Origin: Streptomyces sp. NRRL B-1347
GTDB lineage: Bacteria > Actinomycetota > Actinomycetes > Streptomycetales > Streptomycetaceae
Assembly (NCBI RefSeq): GCF_000720325.1
Contig: NZ_JOJM01000082.1
Location: 1-45,531 of the forward strand
Direction of reading: 5' to 3'
DNA length: 45,531 nucleotides
The notes below the pieces were generated by a model, which did not search any database, was not told where the DNA came from, and worked only from the letters and a program-made list of their open reading frames with translations. The translations under genes were made by a program, and so were the position numbers. Of this stretch, positions 24,714 through 33,644 are shown piece after piece (within the stretch, counting starts at the first letter, position 1; each line of letters begins with the position of its first letter).

Positions 24714-26813
24714 CTACGCCTCGCCCAAGAAGAGATGTCGCACCACTCGCTCCGCCGCTCCCCCGTCGTCGTACGGGCAGAAGCGGGCTCGGAAGGCCGA
24801 CCGTAGGCGGGTGGTGTCGGGGGTGTTCCAGGTGCCGTCGCGGAACAGGGCGGTGAGGTCCGCTTCCGTGGTGGCCACCGCTCCCGGGGTGTCGCCCTCG
24901 TGGCCCGACAGGAGGTCGAAGTACGTGCCGCGGGCCAGGCGGTAGGCCTGCCAGTCGGGGGCGTAGGTGACGATCGGGCGGTCCAGGCAGGCGTAGTCGA
25001 ACATCAGCGAGGAGTAGTCCGTCACCAGCGCGTCGGCGGCCAGGCAGAGGTCCTCCACGCGCGGATGGCCGGTCACGTCGACGATCCCGGGGTGCGCGGC
25101 GAGGCCCGCGTCGGCGCCGTAGAAGTAGTGGGCGCGGACCAGGAGCACGTACGAGGGGCCGAGCGCGGCGGCGAAGCGCTCCAGGTCGAGCCGGGGCAGG
25201 AAGCCCTTCTGGTAGTCGCGGTGCGTGGGCGCGTACAGGAGGACCGTGCGGCCGTCGTCGACGCCGAGTTCCTCGCGGACGCGGCGCACGTCGTCGTCCG
25301 TCGCCGTGAAGTAGACGTCGTTGCGCGGGTAGCCGAGCTCCAGGGCGCGGTAGGACGCGGACGGGTAGACGCGCTCCCAGGTCTCGGTGGAGTGCGGGTT
25401 CGCGGAGAGGCTGAAGTCCCACTGGTCGACGTGGTCCATGAGGCGCTGGAAGCTGAGGTTGTGGGTGCTCGCCGGGTAGCGCCGCTGGTCCATGCCCATC
25501 TTCTTCAGGGGCGTGCCGTGGTGGGTCTGGAGGTAGACCTGGCCGGGGCGCTTGGTGAAGCCGCCGGGGAAGCTGGAGTTGTTGATCAGGTACGTGGCGC
25601 GCGCCATGGCCCGCCAGTAGCCGAGCGAGCCCGCGAAGACGTGGTCGACACCGGGCGGGACCCGGTGCCGGTGGTGGTACGAGACGACGAAGACGCCCTT
25701 GACGTGCGGGGCGAGTTCACGGGCCTTGGCGTGGATGGCGGCCGGGTTGCAGGCGACGCCGCGGTTCCAGTACGCCCCGTACACGGCGAGTTGCGGGTCG
25801 AGGCGCGCGGTGCGCAGCTCGGCGCGGTAGGCGGTGCGCTTGACGCGGGCGGCGAGCTGCTTCTTGCGCCGGGCCAGCTGGGCGCGCAGGGCGGCGCCCC
25901 GGCTCGCGGAGCGTTCCAGGCGCTCGTAGGCGCGGTGCGCGCCGTCGGTCAGGGCGCGCTCCTCGGCGGAGGCCGGCTCGTGGCCCTCCGGGCGGTGCGC
26001 GCCGAGCAGCCTCGAAGCGCGGCGGAAGAACTCCGGCCGGTCGCGCGGGGCGACGCGCCCGGAGTCGCCGAGGACGGCGAGCAAATGGCGTACGGCGTGC
26101 GGGTAGAGCCGGGCGACGGCGTCCGGGCGGTCGTAGCTGCCGGTGAAGAGTTCCTCGTAGCGCTCGATCACGGTGAGGTGCCGCTCGCCGGGGGCGTTGG
26201 CGAAGCCGCCGACGCGCCGCTCGCGCCAGCGCACGCACACCCGGTCGAGCACGGAGACGCGGTCCCCGGCCTGGAGGGTCGCCCGGTGCGCGGGCACCAC
26301 GTCCTCGTAGGGGCCCGCCGCGAACGCCAGGCGCTGCCCGGTCCAGAACTCCCTGCGCACGACGCGGTTCCAGGCGGCGGGCGTCACGGCGAGCGGGTCG
26401 CAGGGCAGGTCGTCGCGGCCGGCGCGCACGTCGCCCCACCAGTTGAGCCTGTCGTGCCCGAACAGCAGGACGTCCGGGTCGCCCGCCCCGGTGAGCGCGG
26501 CGTCGACGGCGCCGAGCGCGCCGGGGAGCAGCAGGTCGTCGCCGTCGAGGAAGAGCAGGTAGGCGCCGGTGGCGCGGGCGGCCCCGGCGTCGCGGGCGGG
26601 CCCGGGGCCCCGGCTCTCGGGCAGCCGGACGAGGTGCGCGCGCGGGTCGCGGCGCGCGTACGCGGCGGCGATGTCCGCGCAGCCGTCGGGGGACGCGTCG
26701 TCGACGACGATCAGTTCGAGGTCGTCGAAGGTCTGGTCGAGCACCGAGTCAAGGCACTCCCTGAGATAGCCCTGGACGCGGTGGACGGGCACGACTACGG
26801 AGAAGCGCGACAT
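24714..26813 (-). CDS. GT2 glycosyltransferase fused to CDP-glycerol glycerophosphotransferase (TagF-like), 699 aa
   Basis: The start ATG 26813 gives SRFSVVVPVHRVQGYL, the usual GT2 opening. VVDDASPDG lies near 37-45 and the DGDD metal site at 90-93. The C-terminal Glyphos_transf domain has an intact QTHHGTPLKKMG near 427, YAPTHRDYQKG, and VTDYSSLMFDYACLDRPIV near 595. It ends with CPYDDGGAAERVVRHLFLGEA, as in its paralogue at 11146-13437. A probable enzyme of teichoic-acid-like wall polymer synthesis. It is divergent from the 1154-aa paralogue, with a shared control region of about 150 bp. Confidence 0.9.
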   Translation of the reverse strand: MSRFSVVVPVHRVQGYLRECLDSVLDQTFDDLELIVVDDASPDGCADIAAAYARRDPRAHLVRLPESRGPGPARDAGAARATGAYLLFLDGDDLLLPGALGAVDAALTGAGDPDVLLFGHDRLNWWGDVRAGRDDLPCDPLAVTPAAWNRVVRREFWTGQRLAFAAGPYEDVVPAHRATLQAGDRVSVLDRVCVRWRERRVGGFANAPGERHLTVIERYEELFTGSYDRPDAVARLYPHAVRHLLAVLGDSGRVAPRDRPEFFRRASRLLGAHRPEGHEPASAEERALTDGAHRAYERLERSASRGAALRAQLARRKKQLAARVKRTAYRAELRTARLDPQLAVYGAYWNRGVACNPAAIHAKARELAPHVKGVFVVSYHHRHRVPPGVDHVFAGSLGYWRAMARATYLINNSSFPGGFTKRPGQVYLQTHHGTPLKKMGMDQRRYPASTHNLSFQRLMDHVDQWDFSLSANPHSTETWERVYPSASYRALELGYPRNDVYFTATDDDVRRVREELGVDDGRTVLLYAPTHRDYQKGFLPRLDLERFAAALGPSYVLLVRAHYFYGADAGLAAHPGIVDVTGHPRVEDLCLAADALVTDYSSLMFDYACLDRPIVTYAPDWQAYRLARGTYFDLLSGHEGDTPGAVATTEADLTALFRDGTWNTPDTTRLRSAFRARFCPYDDGGAAERVVRHLFLGEA

Positions 26814-26966
26814 GCGCACCGACGGTAGCCAATGCGTACGGACCGCCGAAGAACCCTCACTCGTAGGGGTGATCGGCGCGAAGAAGGGCGACACGACCGG
26901 GCAAACGGGATGGATACGGCCGTAATGGACGTATTACCCCTCTGTGCCCAGGAAAGGCCGGTCGCC

Positions 26967-29900
26967 GTGCAGCCCCGACTCAGCGTCGTCGTACCCATCT
27001 ACAACGTCGAGGAGTTCCTTGAGGAGTGCCTGGAGTCGATCGCCCGGCAGACCCCGGGCCCCGACGACGGCTCCGGATCCTCGGGCGGTCTGGAGGTCGT
27101 CCTCGTCGACGACGGCTCCACCGACGCGAGCCCGGACATCGCGCGCGCCTTCGCCGCCCGCGACCCGCGCTTCGTCTACGTGCGCCAGCCCAACGCGGGT
27201 CTGAGCGCCGCCCGCAACACCGGCGTGCGGCACGCGAATCCGGGCGCCACGTATCTGACGTTCGTCGACAGCGACGACGTCGTGCCGCACGGCGCGTACG
27301 CCCGCATGATCGCGAGCCTGGACGCGAGCGGCTCCGACTTCGCCACCGGCAACGTGTGGCGGCTCACCGAGCGCGGCCGCTCGCAGGCCTGGCAGTACCA
27401 GTGGCTCACCGAGCCGCGCACCCGCACCCACATCGGCCGCGACCTGGCGCTGCTCGCCGACCGCGTCGCCTGGAACAAGGTGTTCCGCAGGGCGTTCTGG
27501 GACCGGCACGGCTTCGCCTTCCCCGAGGGCCGGCTGTACGAGGACACGCCGGTGATGATCCCCGCGCACTTCCTCGCCGACGCCGTGGACGTGCTGAGCG
27601 AGCACGTCTACTACTGGCGGGTCCGCGAGGGCTCCATCACGCGGCGGCGCACCGACGTCAAGGGCGTGCGCGACCGGATCGCGGCCTGCGCGCACGTCAG
27701 CGCCTTCCTCGGCGGGCACGCGCCCGCGCTGAAGGCGACGTACGACGCGTCCTGTCTGCGCGACGACTTCGTGTACTTCCTGGAAGGCCTGCCGATGGGC
27801 GGGCCCGAGTACCGGGCCGCCTTCCTCGACGGCACCGCGGAGTTCCTGGCCGCCGCCGAGCCGGAGCTCACCCGGCGGCTCCCCGTGGACCTGCGGGTGA
27901 AGTGGCAGCTGGTGCGCGAGCGGCGCACCGACGAGCTGATCGAGCTGCTCGCCCGCGAACGGCGCGGCGGCAAGGGCGTGTTCACGGTCCGCGGCGCCCG
28001 CAGGCGGCACGCCGCGTTCCCCGGCGTCGGCGCGCTGCCGCGCGAGCTGACCCGGCTCGGCCGCGGCGAACTGCCCGTCGTGGCCCGGCTGCGCGAGGCC
28101 GCGTGGGACGACGGGGGGAAGCTGCGCGTCAGCGGCTACGCGTACGTGCGCAACCTCCCGGCCGACCGCCCCACCAGGAGCGTGAAGACCGGGATCCTCA
28201 AGTCCGCCCACAGCAAGGGCCGGTTCCGCCGCGTGCCCACCCGCACCGTCGCCATGCCCGAGGCCACCGAGGCCTCGCGGCAGCAGCTGCACAGCTACGA
28301 CCTGTCCGGCTTCGAGATGACCGTCGACCCCGAGCGCCTGAAGACCGGCGGCCGCTGGCAGCCGGGGAACTGGCTGTTCGGCGTGGTCCTCGCGGGCCAC
28401 GGCTCGGTGCGGCGCGCCGCCGTGCGCGCCCAGGACGGCGCGAGCACCCAGTCCCTGGTCCGCGACCTCGACGACGGGCTCCGGCTGACGGCGGGTTTCA
28501 GCAAGGGGCGGCTCGTCCTGCGGATCCAGGAGTACGCCGCGCGCGTGGACGCCCACCGCCTCGACGGCGGCGACGTCGTGCTCACCGGCACCCTCACCGG
28601 ACCCGCACGGCCGCGGACCCTGCGCCTGAGCAACGGCCGGGCGGAGTTCAGCTACCCGGTGACGGTCGGCGGCGACCGCTTCGACGCCCGGATCCGCCTC
28701 GCCGACCTGGAGGACGTGCCGCCCGCGCCGCAGCACGCGCCCGCCCAGGTCGAGCCCCCGCACGGCGACCGCTGGCAGGCCCGGCTCGAACTGCCGGACG
28801 GCAAGGAGGCTCCGCTCGCCGCCGCCCTCGGCCTGCCGCCGGGCCGGTACGCGTCCCGGCCGGGCCGCGAGCTGTGCGCCACCGCCGACGACCAGGGCCG
28901 CCTCGTCGTCGAACTCACCCGGCAGCCCGTCGCCGACCGCGTGGCCTGGACGGACGGAGGCGGCCTCACGATCGAGGGCACGGCCACGCCCGCCAGCTGG
29001 CCCACGGCCGAACTCGTGCTGCGCCACAGCGGCCGCGACGACGAGGTGACCGTGCCCGTGGAGCGCGTCGGCGGCCGCTTCCGCGCGACCCTCGCACCCG
29101 GCGGCGGCCTGCTGCGCCAGGGCCGCTGGTACGCCTTCCTGCGGGAGCCCTGCCACGGCGGCCCCGGCGTGCCGGTGCGGGTCCTCGCCTCCCTCGGCGC
29201 GGCCCTGCCGGACCACTGCACCCTCGAAGGCCGGGAGTTCACCCTCGACCGGCGCTTCGGCGACCGGCTCCTGATCGAGGCCGGGTCCGTGCTCGCGCGC
29301 GCCGAACGCGGCGCGCACCGGCGCCACCGGCTGCGCACCGAGCACTACCCGCGCGAGCGCGCCAAGTCCCTGCGCGACGCGGTCCTGTACTTCGACGGCG
29401 ACTCGCCGCGCGCCGTCCACGACGAACTCGTGCGGCGCGGCGCCGACGTCGAGCACCTGTGGGTCACCCACGACCAGCAGACGCCGGTGCCGCCCGGCGC
29501 GCGCGGCGTGGAGGAGCACAGCGCCGCCTGGTACGAGGCCCTGGCCCGCTGCCGCCGCGTCGTCACCGCGGGCCACCTGCCGGACTTCTTCGAGCGGCGC
29601 GCGGGCCAGACCGTCGTGCAGACCTGGCACGGCGCCCCGCTCAAGCGCGTCGGCACCGACCTGACCGACACGCTGTACGCCGACCACGGCCACCTCGACG
29701 CGCTGCCGCGCCTGGCCCGGCAGTGGGACGTCCTGGTCTCCCCCAACCGCTTCGCCACCGGGCACCTGGGCCGCGCCCTCGCCTACGACGGGGAGGTCCT
29801 GGAGGCCGGGTCGCCGCGCAACGACCTGCTGTTCGCCGCCGACCGCGCCGAGGTCGCCGCGCGCGTGCGGCGCGACCTCGGCCTCGCCCCGGACAAGCGG

Positions 29901-30431
29901 GTCGTCCTGTACGCGCCGACGTACCGCGACCACCTCGCCGCCGCGCCCGGCCGCTTCCGCTACGAGGCCGCCCTCGACTTCCGCGCCGCCGAGCACGCCC
30001 TCGGCGACGACCACGTCCTGCTCGTCCGCAAGCACCCGCTCACCTCGGGCCGGCTGCCCGGCGCCCGCGCCCCCTTCGTCCGCGACGTCAGCTCCCACCC
30101 CCGCGCCGCCGAACTCCTGCTCGTCGCCGACGTCCTGGTCACCGACTACTCGTCCCTGATGTTCGACTTCGCGCACACCGGCCGCCCGATGCTCTTCCAC
30201 ACCTACGACCTGGAGCACTACCGCGACACCGTGCGCGGCTTCTACCTCGACTTCGAGACCCGCGCCCCAGGGCCGCTGCTCGCCTCCACCGCCGACGTCG
30301 TGGCCGCCCTGCGCGACCTCGACTCGGTCACCGCCCGGCACGCCCCGGCCTACGCGTCCTTCCGCAAGGAGTACTGCGACCTCGACGACGGCCGGGCGGC
30401 GGCCCGCGTCGCGGAGAGGCTCATGCGGTGA
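26967..30431 (+). CDS. Three-part GT2 / beta-linker / TagF-like glycerophosphotransferase, 1154 aa
   Basis: GTG 26967 starts QPRLSVVVPIYNVEEFL, 9 nt after GGAAAGG; earlier ATGs at 26909 and 26925 add non-conserved residues. GT2 domain: VLVDDGSTDAS near 45-55 and DSDD at 101-104. The middle (about 400-790) is a long strand-rich region without known motifs, probably beta-sandwich repeats like those joining domains in TarS-type enzymes (inference). The C-terminal Glyphos_transf domain has QTWHGAPLKRVG near 885 and VTDYSSLMFDFAHTGRP near 1057. It is the largest of three paralogous fusions in this window. The following membrane gene overlaps its stop (GTGA). Confidence 0.88.
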   Translation: MQPRLSVVVPIYNVEEFLEECLESIARQTPGPDDGSGSSGGLEVVLVDDGSTDASPDIARAFAARDPRFVYVRQPNAGLSAARNTGVRHANPGATYLTFVDSDDVVPHGAYARMIASLDASGSDFATGNVWRLTERGRSQAWQYQWLTEPRTRTHIGRDLALLADRVAWNKVFRRAFWDRHGFAFPEGRLYEDTPVMIPAHFLADAVDVLSEHVYYWRVREGSITRRRTDVKGVRDRIAACAHVSAFLGGHAPALKATYDASCLRDDFVYFLEGLPMGGPEYRAAFLDGTAEFLAAAEPELTRRLPVDLRVKWQLVRERRTDELIELLARERRGGKGVFTVRGARRRHAAFPGVGALPRELTRLGRGELPVVARLREAAWDDGGKLRVSGYAYVRNLPADRPTRSVKTGILKSAHSKGRFRRVPTRTVAMPEATEASRQQLHSYDLSGFEMTVDPERLKTGGRWQPGNWLFGVVLAGHGSVRRAAVRAQDGASTQSLVRDLDDGLRLTAGFSKGRLVLRIQEYAARVDAHRLDGGDVVLTGTLTGPARPRTLRLSNGRAEFSYPVTVGGDRFDARIRLADLEDVPPAPQHAPAQVEPPHGDRWQARLELPDGKEAPLAAALGLPPGRYASRPGRELCATADDQGRLVVELTRQPVADRVAWTDGGGLTIEGTATPASWPTAELVLRHSGRDDEVTVPVERVGGRFRATLAPGGGLLRQGRWYAFLREPCHGGPGVPVRVLASLGAALPDHCTLEGREFTLDRRFGDRLLIEAGSVLARAERGAHRRHRLRTEHYPRERAKSLRDAVLYFDGDSPRAVHDELVRRGADVEHLWVTHDQQTPVPPGARGVEEHSAAWYEALARCRRVVTAGHLPDFFERRAGQTVVQTWHGAPLKRVGTDLTDTLYADHGHLDALPRLARQWDVLVSPNRFATGHLGRALAYDGEVLEAGSPRNDLLFAADRAEVAARVRRDLGLAPDKRVVLYAPTYRDHLAAAPGRFRYEAALDFRAAEHALGDDHVLLVRKHPLTSGRLPGARAPFVRDVSSHPRAAELLLVADVLVTDYSSLMFDFAHTGRPMLFHTYDLEHYRDTVRGFYLDFETRAPGPLLASTADVVAALRDLDSVTARHAPAYASFRKEYCDLDDGRAAARVAERLMR

Positions 30432-32008
30432 CCGCGCTCCTGACCCGGCGCGCCCCGGCGGGGGCCACCGCGTCCGGCGCGGGACGGCTGTGGCGGCCGA
30501 CGCCGTTCCTGGTGTTCGGCGGCCTGTTCTGGCTCGGCATGACGCTCGCGTACTGGCGCGTCCCGATGTGCTGCGACTTCGGCCAGCACGCGGCGGTCGT
30601 CGAACGCCTCAAGGCCGATCTGCTCCACCCCGCCCACCCGATGGCGGACCTGCCGGGCGACGGCAGCGCGTACTACTCGCCGTACGCCGTCGCCCAGGCC
30701 CTGTTCGCCGAGGCCACCGGCCTGACCGGCTGGGAGACGGTCAAGCTGTCCGGCCCGCTCAACCTGCTCGTCCTGCTCACCGGACTCGCCCGCTTCGTCC
30801 GCGCCCTCACCCCACGGGCCTGGGCCCCGGTCCTGGCCCTCGCCGCGATGGTCCTCCTGTGGGGCACCCGCACGGCCTGGTGGAGCGGCTACCTCGGCCT
30901 GATGTCGATGACGGGCAACCTCGGCTACCCGTCGACCTTCGCCATCGGCCTGACCTTCTGGGCCTGGTCCTGGTCAGCCACGCCCCCGAAGTCGCCGTGG
31001 GGGTACGGGGGCCTGGGCGCGCTGTGCGGCCTGATCCTGCTCATCCACCCGATCTCGTCGGTGGCGGCGGTGATCGGGGTGGCGTCGTTCGCTGTCAGCG
31101 GCGTGCGGCCGAGTACTCGCTGCGGGCAATCGTGCCGCAGGGCGGCACGGGTGGGCGCAGCACGACAGCGCCCCGCGCTGTTCCACTGGGCCCTGGCCGT
31201 CACGACAGCCGTGGCCATGGCGATCACCTGGCCCTACTTCAACCCGTTCACCCTGGTCGGAGACCAAAGCGTCGACGGCATCCACCGACAGCTCTACACG
31301 GAGATGCCCGCGCGCTTCTGGCTGGCGGCCCTGGGCCTCCCGGCCCTGGCGGCCCGCTGGCGCCGCGACCGCAGAGACCCCCTCGTCCTGATGTTCGCCC
31401 TGGACTGCGCGGTCGTCGCCTACGGCTGGCTCAGCGGCCACTACACGTACGGCCGCATCCTCGGCCTGACCCTGGTCCCCCTCCAGTTCGCCCTGGCCGT
31501 CGAGCTGGCGGCACCGCGCCCGTGGGGGACGCGCCGCGCCGCGCTCGCGGGGGCCACCGCGCTCGGGGCGGCCGTCGGGTTCTGCCAGGTCCAGGCGGGC
31601 GCGGTGGTGCCCCGCGCCCTCGACCCGGTCGGCTTCGACCAGCCGCCGCGCTGGCCCGGCTACGCCTGGGCGACGGCCCGGATGCACCCCGGCGACGTGG
31701 TGCTCACCGACGGCTACCGGCCCACGCGTTCGCTCCCCGCCTTCGGCGCCAACCTGGTCGCGCCCGCCTGGCCGGACACCTCGCTCGCCGAGGAGGCGCG
31801 CCAGCGGCGCCTGCGCGCGGTGCGGGCGTACCTCGCGCCGGACTCGACCCGCGCCGAGCGCGCCGCCGTCGTCCGCCGCTACGACGTGCGCTGGCTGCTG
31901 CTCGACCCGGCGCAGCGGGTGCCGCCGGAGGCGGTGGTGGTGGCGTGGGGGCCGCGTACGGGAGAGGTCCTGGCCCGGGTCGGCGGCGCGGGTCAGCGGC
32001 GGACGTAG
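30428..32008 (+). CDS. Polytopic membrane protein, GT-C-like, 526 aa
   Basis: GTG 30428 overlaps the stop of the preceding fusion gene. About ten membrane segments are visible, with an outer loop containing CCDFGQHAAVVERL near 48-61; an Asp in the first outer loop is typical of GT-C glycosyltransferases that use lipid-linked sugars. A soluble C-terminal part (about 400-526) follows. A Cys/Arg-rich block of about 25 residues near 224-250 interrupts an otherwise hydrophobic region and coincides with a palindromic element in the DNA. I cannot name the substrate. Its 3' end overlaps the convergent glycosyltransferase gene by 16 bp. Confidence 0.78.
   Translation: MTALLTRRAPAGATASGAGRLWRPTPFLVFGGLFWLGMTLAYWRVPMCCDFGQHAAVVERLKADLLHPAHPMADLPGDGSAYYSPYAVAQALFAEATGLTGWETVKLSGPLNLLVLLTGLARFVRALTPRAWAPVLALAAMVLLWGTRTAWWSGYLGLMSMTGNLGYPSTFAIGLTFWAWSWSATPPKSPWGYGGLGALCGLILLIHPISSVAAVIGVASFAVSGVRPSTRCGQSCRRAARVGAARQRPALFHWALAVTTAVAMAITWPYFNPFTLVGDQSVDGIHRQLYTEMPARFWLAALGLPALAARWRRDRRDPLVLMFALDCAVVAYGWLSGHYTYGRILGLTLVPLQFALAVELAAPRPWGTRRAALAGATALGAAVGFCQVQAGAVVPRALDPVGFDQPPRWPGYAWATARMHPGDVVLTDGYRPTRSLPAFGANLVAPAWPDTSLAEEARQRRLRAVRAYLAPDSTRAERAAVVRRYDVRWLLLDPAQRVPPEAVVVAWGPRTGEVLARVGGAGQRRT
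31119..31161. repeat. REP-like palindromic element inside a coding sequence
   Basis: CGTGCCGC-AGG-GCGGCACG at 31131-31149 is a perfect 8-bp stem. It is flanked by an outer pair, GCTGCG at 31119-31124 and CGCAGC at 31156-31161. The layout, with GGCAAT before and GGTGGG after the core, matches from memory a dispersed intergenic repeat common in Streptomyces. Here it lies in frame within the 526-aa membrane protein gene. Confidence 0.7.
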
Positions 32009-33537
32009 AGCCGCAGCGCCCCGCCGACGGTCACGTACTCGGCGCGCCGGGTGAACTCCCGGCGCAGCACACCGAGCTTGACGCCCTCCGCGCCGTCCCG
32101 GTCACCGGCCGCGCCGCGCAGCGGGCCCGCCTCGGAGAGCACCCACAGGCGGTCCACGCCCGTGAGCCTGCGCCGCAGTTCGGCGGGGTCGGCCTCGCGG
32201 CCGTAGAGCGTGCCGGACGCGGCGCCCGGCGTCCGCAGGGCCACGTCCCGTACGCCGCGGAAGGCGTCGGGGTAGGTGAGCGGGACGCGGCGGGCGATCA
32301 GCGGCAGGTACAGGACCGGGTCGCCGGGGCGCAGTTCGCGGGCGGCCACGGCGGCGAGCGCGGCGTGGTCCTCGCCGCGCCCTGCGGCCCGGTCGCTGCG
32401 GTGCAGGGGGAACTGCCACCAGAAGACGCAGCCGACGGCGAGCGCCCCTGCGGCGGCCACGGCGCCGCGCCCGCACCCGCCCGGGAGCGCCCGCACCGCC
32501 CGGTCGGCGCCCGCCGCCACCAGCAGCGGCCCGCCCGCGAGCGCGAACAGCACGTACCGCGCGTGGTACAGCGGCCACTGCTGCGACACCGCGAGCAGCG
32601 CGACGGGCGGTACGACGAGCAGCGGAAGCGCCACCGCCTGGAGGGACAGCCCGGCGCGGCGGCGCGGCCAGGGCCCGCACAGGGCGAGCGCGGCGAGGGC
32701 GAGTTCGGCGGCGACGACCGCGAGCGTGGGCCCGGTGAACTCCCGCAGGAGCCGCACCGCGGCCGTGCCGTCGGGCGGCCGCAGCCAGCCGACCTGCGCC
32801 GCCTGCCGGTGCGAGACGAGGGCGAGCGGCACGAGCGGCAGCGCGGCCAGGCCCGCCGCGCCCGCCCAGGCCCGCCGTGCGCGGGGCGCCGCGCGGGCGA
32901 GCAGCAGCGTCACGGCGTGCGCGGCGAGCAGCAGGGCGGCGAGTTCGTGCAGCAGCGCGGTGGCGGCGGCCGCGGCGGCGTACGCGCACCAGGGGCCCGG
33001 CCGCGCGGGCCGTTCGGCGGCCCGGACGAGCAGCAGCGTGGCCAGGGCGGCCCCGGCGGCGACCAGCGCGTACGACCTGCCCTGCTGCGCGTACTGCCCG
33101 GCGAGCGGCGTCACCGCGTACAGGAGCCCCGCCCACAGGCCGACGCGCGGGCGGGCGAGACGCGCCCCGAGGGCGGCGACGAGCCCGGCGGTGGCGGCCG
33201 CCGCGAGCACGGAGGGAAGCCGCAGCGCGAGCTCGCCCGCGCCGGCCGGGAGCACGGTGTGCATGAGCAGGTAGTAGAGGCCGTGCACGGCGTCGACGGT
33301 GCGCAGCAGCCGCCAGATCTCGGGCAGGGAGCGGCTCGCCACCTGGAGGGTGACGCCCTCGTCGCGCCAGACGTTGCCGCGCTCGACGCCCCACAGGCCG
33401 ACGGCGAGCATGACGAGGGCGGGCACGAGGACGACGGCCGCTCCCCGGAGCCGCTCCGGCCGCTGCCGTCCCGTGCCCTGCTTGACCCGCGTGACCTGCG
33501 TGACCTGCGTGACCTGCGTGACCTGCGTGACCTGCAC
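31993..33537 (-). CDS. GT39-like membrane glycosyltransferase, about 514 aa
   Basis: A polytopic protein with about ten membrane segments. The first outer loop has VWRDEGVTLQV (Asp59-Glu60 from the chosen start), the catalytic DE motif of the ArnT/PMT (GT39) family, which transfers sugars from polyprenyl phosphate carriers. A QQGRSYAL segment and a soluble C-terminal tail follow. The start is uncertain. GTG 33537 is chosen because the sequence upstream turns AT-rich and non-coding in character; ATG 33630 has a good AAAGGA site and would add 31 residues. The N-terminus consists of QVT repeats encoded by a 9-bp tandem array. It probably decorates the wall glycopolymer (inference from neighbours). 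Confidence 0.82.
   Translation of the reverse strand: MQVTQVTQVTQVTQVTRVKQGTGRQRPERLRGAAVVLVPALVMLAVGLWGVERGNVWRDEGVTLQVASRSLPEIWRLLRTVDAVHGLYYLLMHTVLPAGAGELALRLPSVLAAAATAGLVAALGARLARPRVGLWAGLLYAVTPLAGQYAQQGRSYALVAAGAALATLLLVRAAERPARPGPWCAYAAAAAATALLHELAALLLAAHAVTLLLARAAPRARRAWAGAAGLAALPLVPLALVSHRQAAQVGWLRPPDGTAAVRLLREFTGPTLAVVAAELALAALALCGPWPRRRAGLSLQAVALPLLVVPPVALLAVSQQWPLYHARYVLFALAGGPLLVAAGADRAVRALPGGCGRGAVAAAGALAVGCVFWWQFPLHRSDRAAGRGEDHAALAAVAARELRPGDPVLYLPLIARRVPLTYPDAFRGVRDVALRTPGAASGTLYGREADPAELRRRLTGVDRLWVLSEAGPLRGAAGDRDGAEGVKLGVLRREFTRRAEYVTVGGALRLYVRR
33491..33535. repeat. Five perfect copies of a 9-bp tandem repeat
   Basis: The unit GTGACCTGC is repeated five times without change, with a degenerate sixth copy at 33482-33490. 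On the minus strand it encodes QVT units at the N-terminus of the GT39-like protein. The array is in frame (9 bp), so copy-number changes would alter length but not frame. Confidence 0.95.
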
Positions 33538-33644
33538 GAAGAAGAGCTTTGCTCGGATCTGCCCGGTATTAACCGCACATGCCACAGACGCCCCGCCACG
33601 GGCCCTTAATCGGATAATTCCTGGCAACATCTAACATTTCCTTT

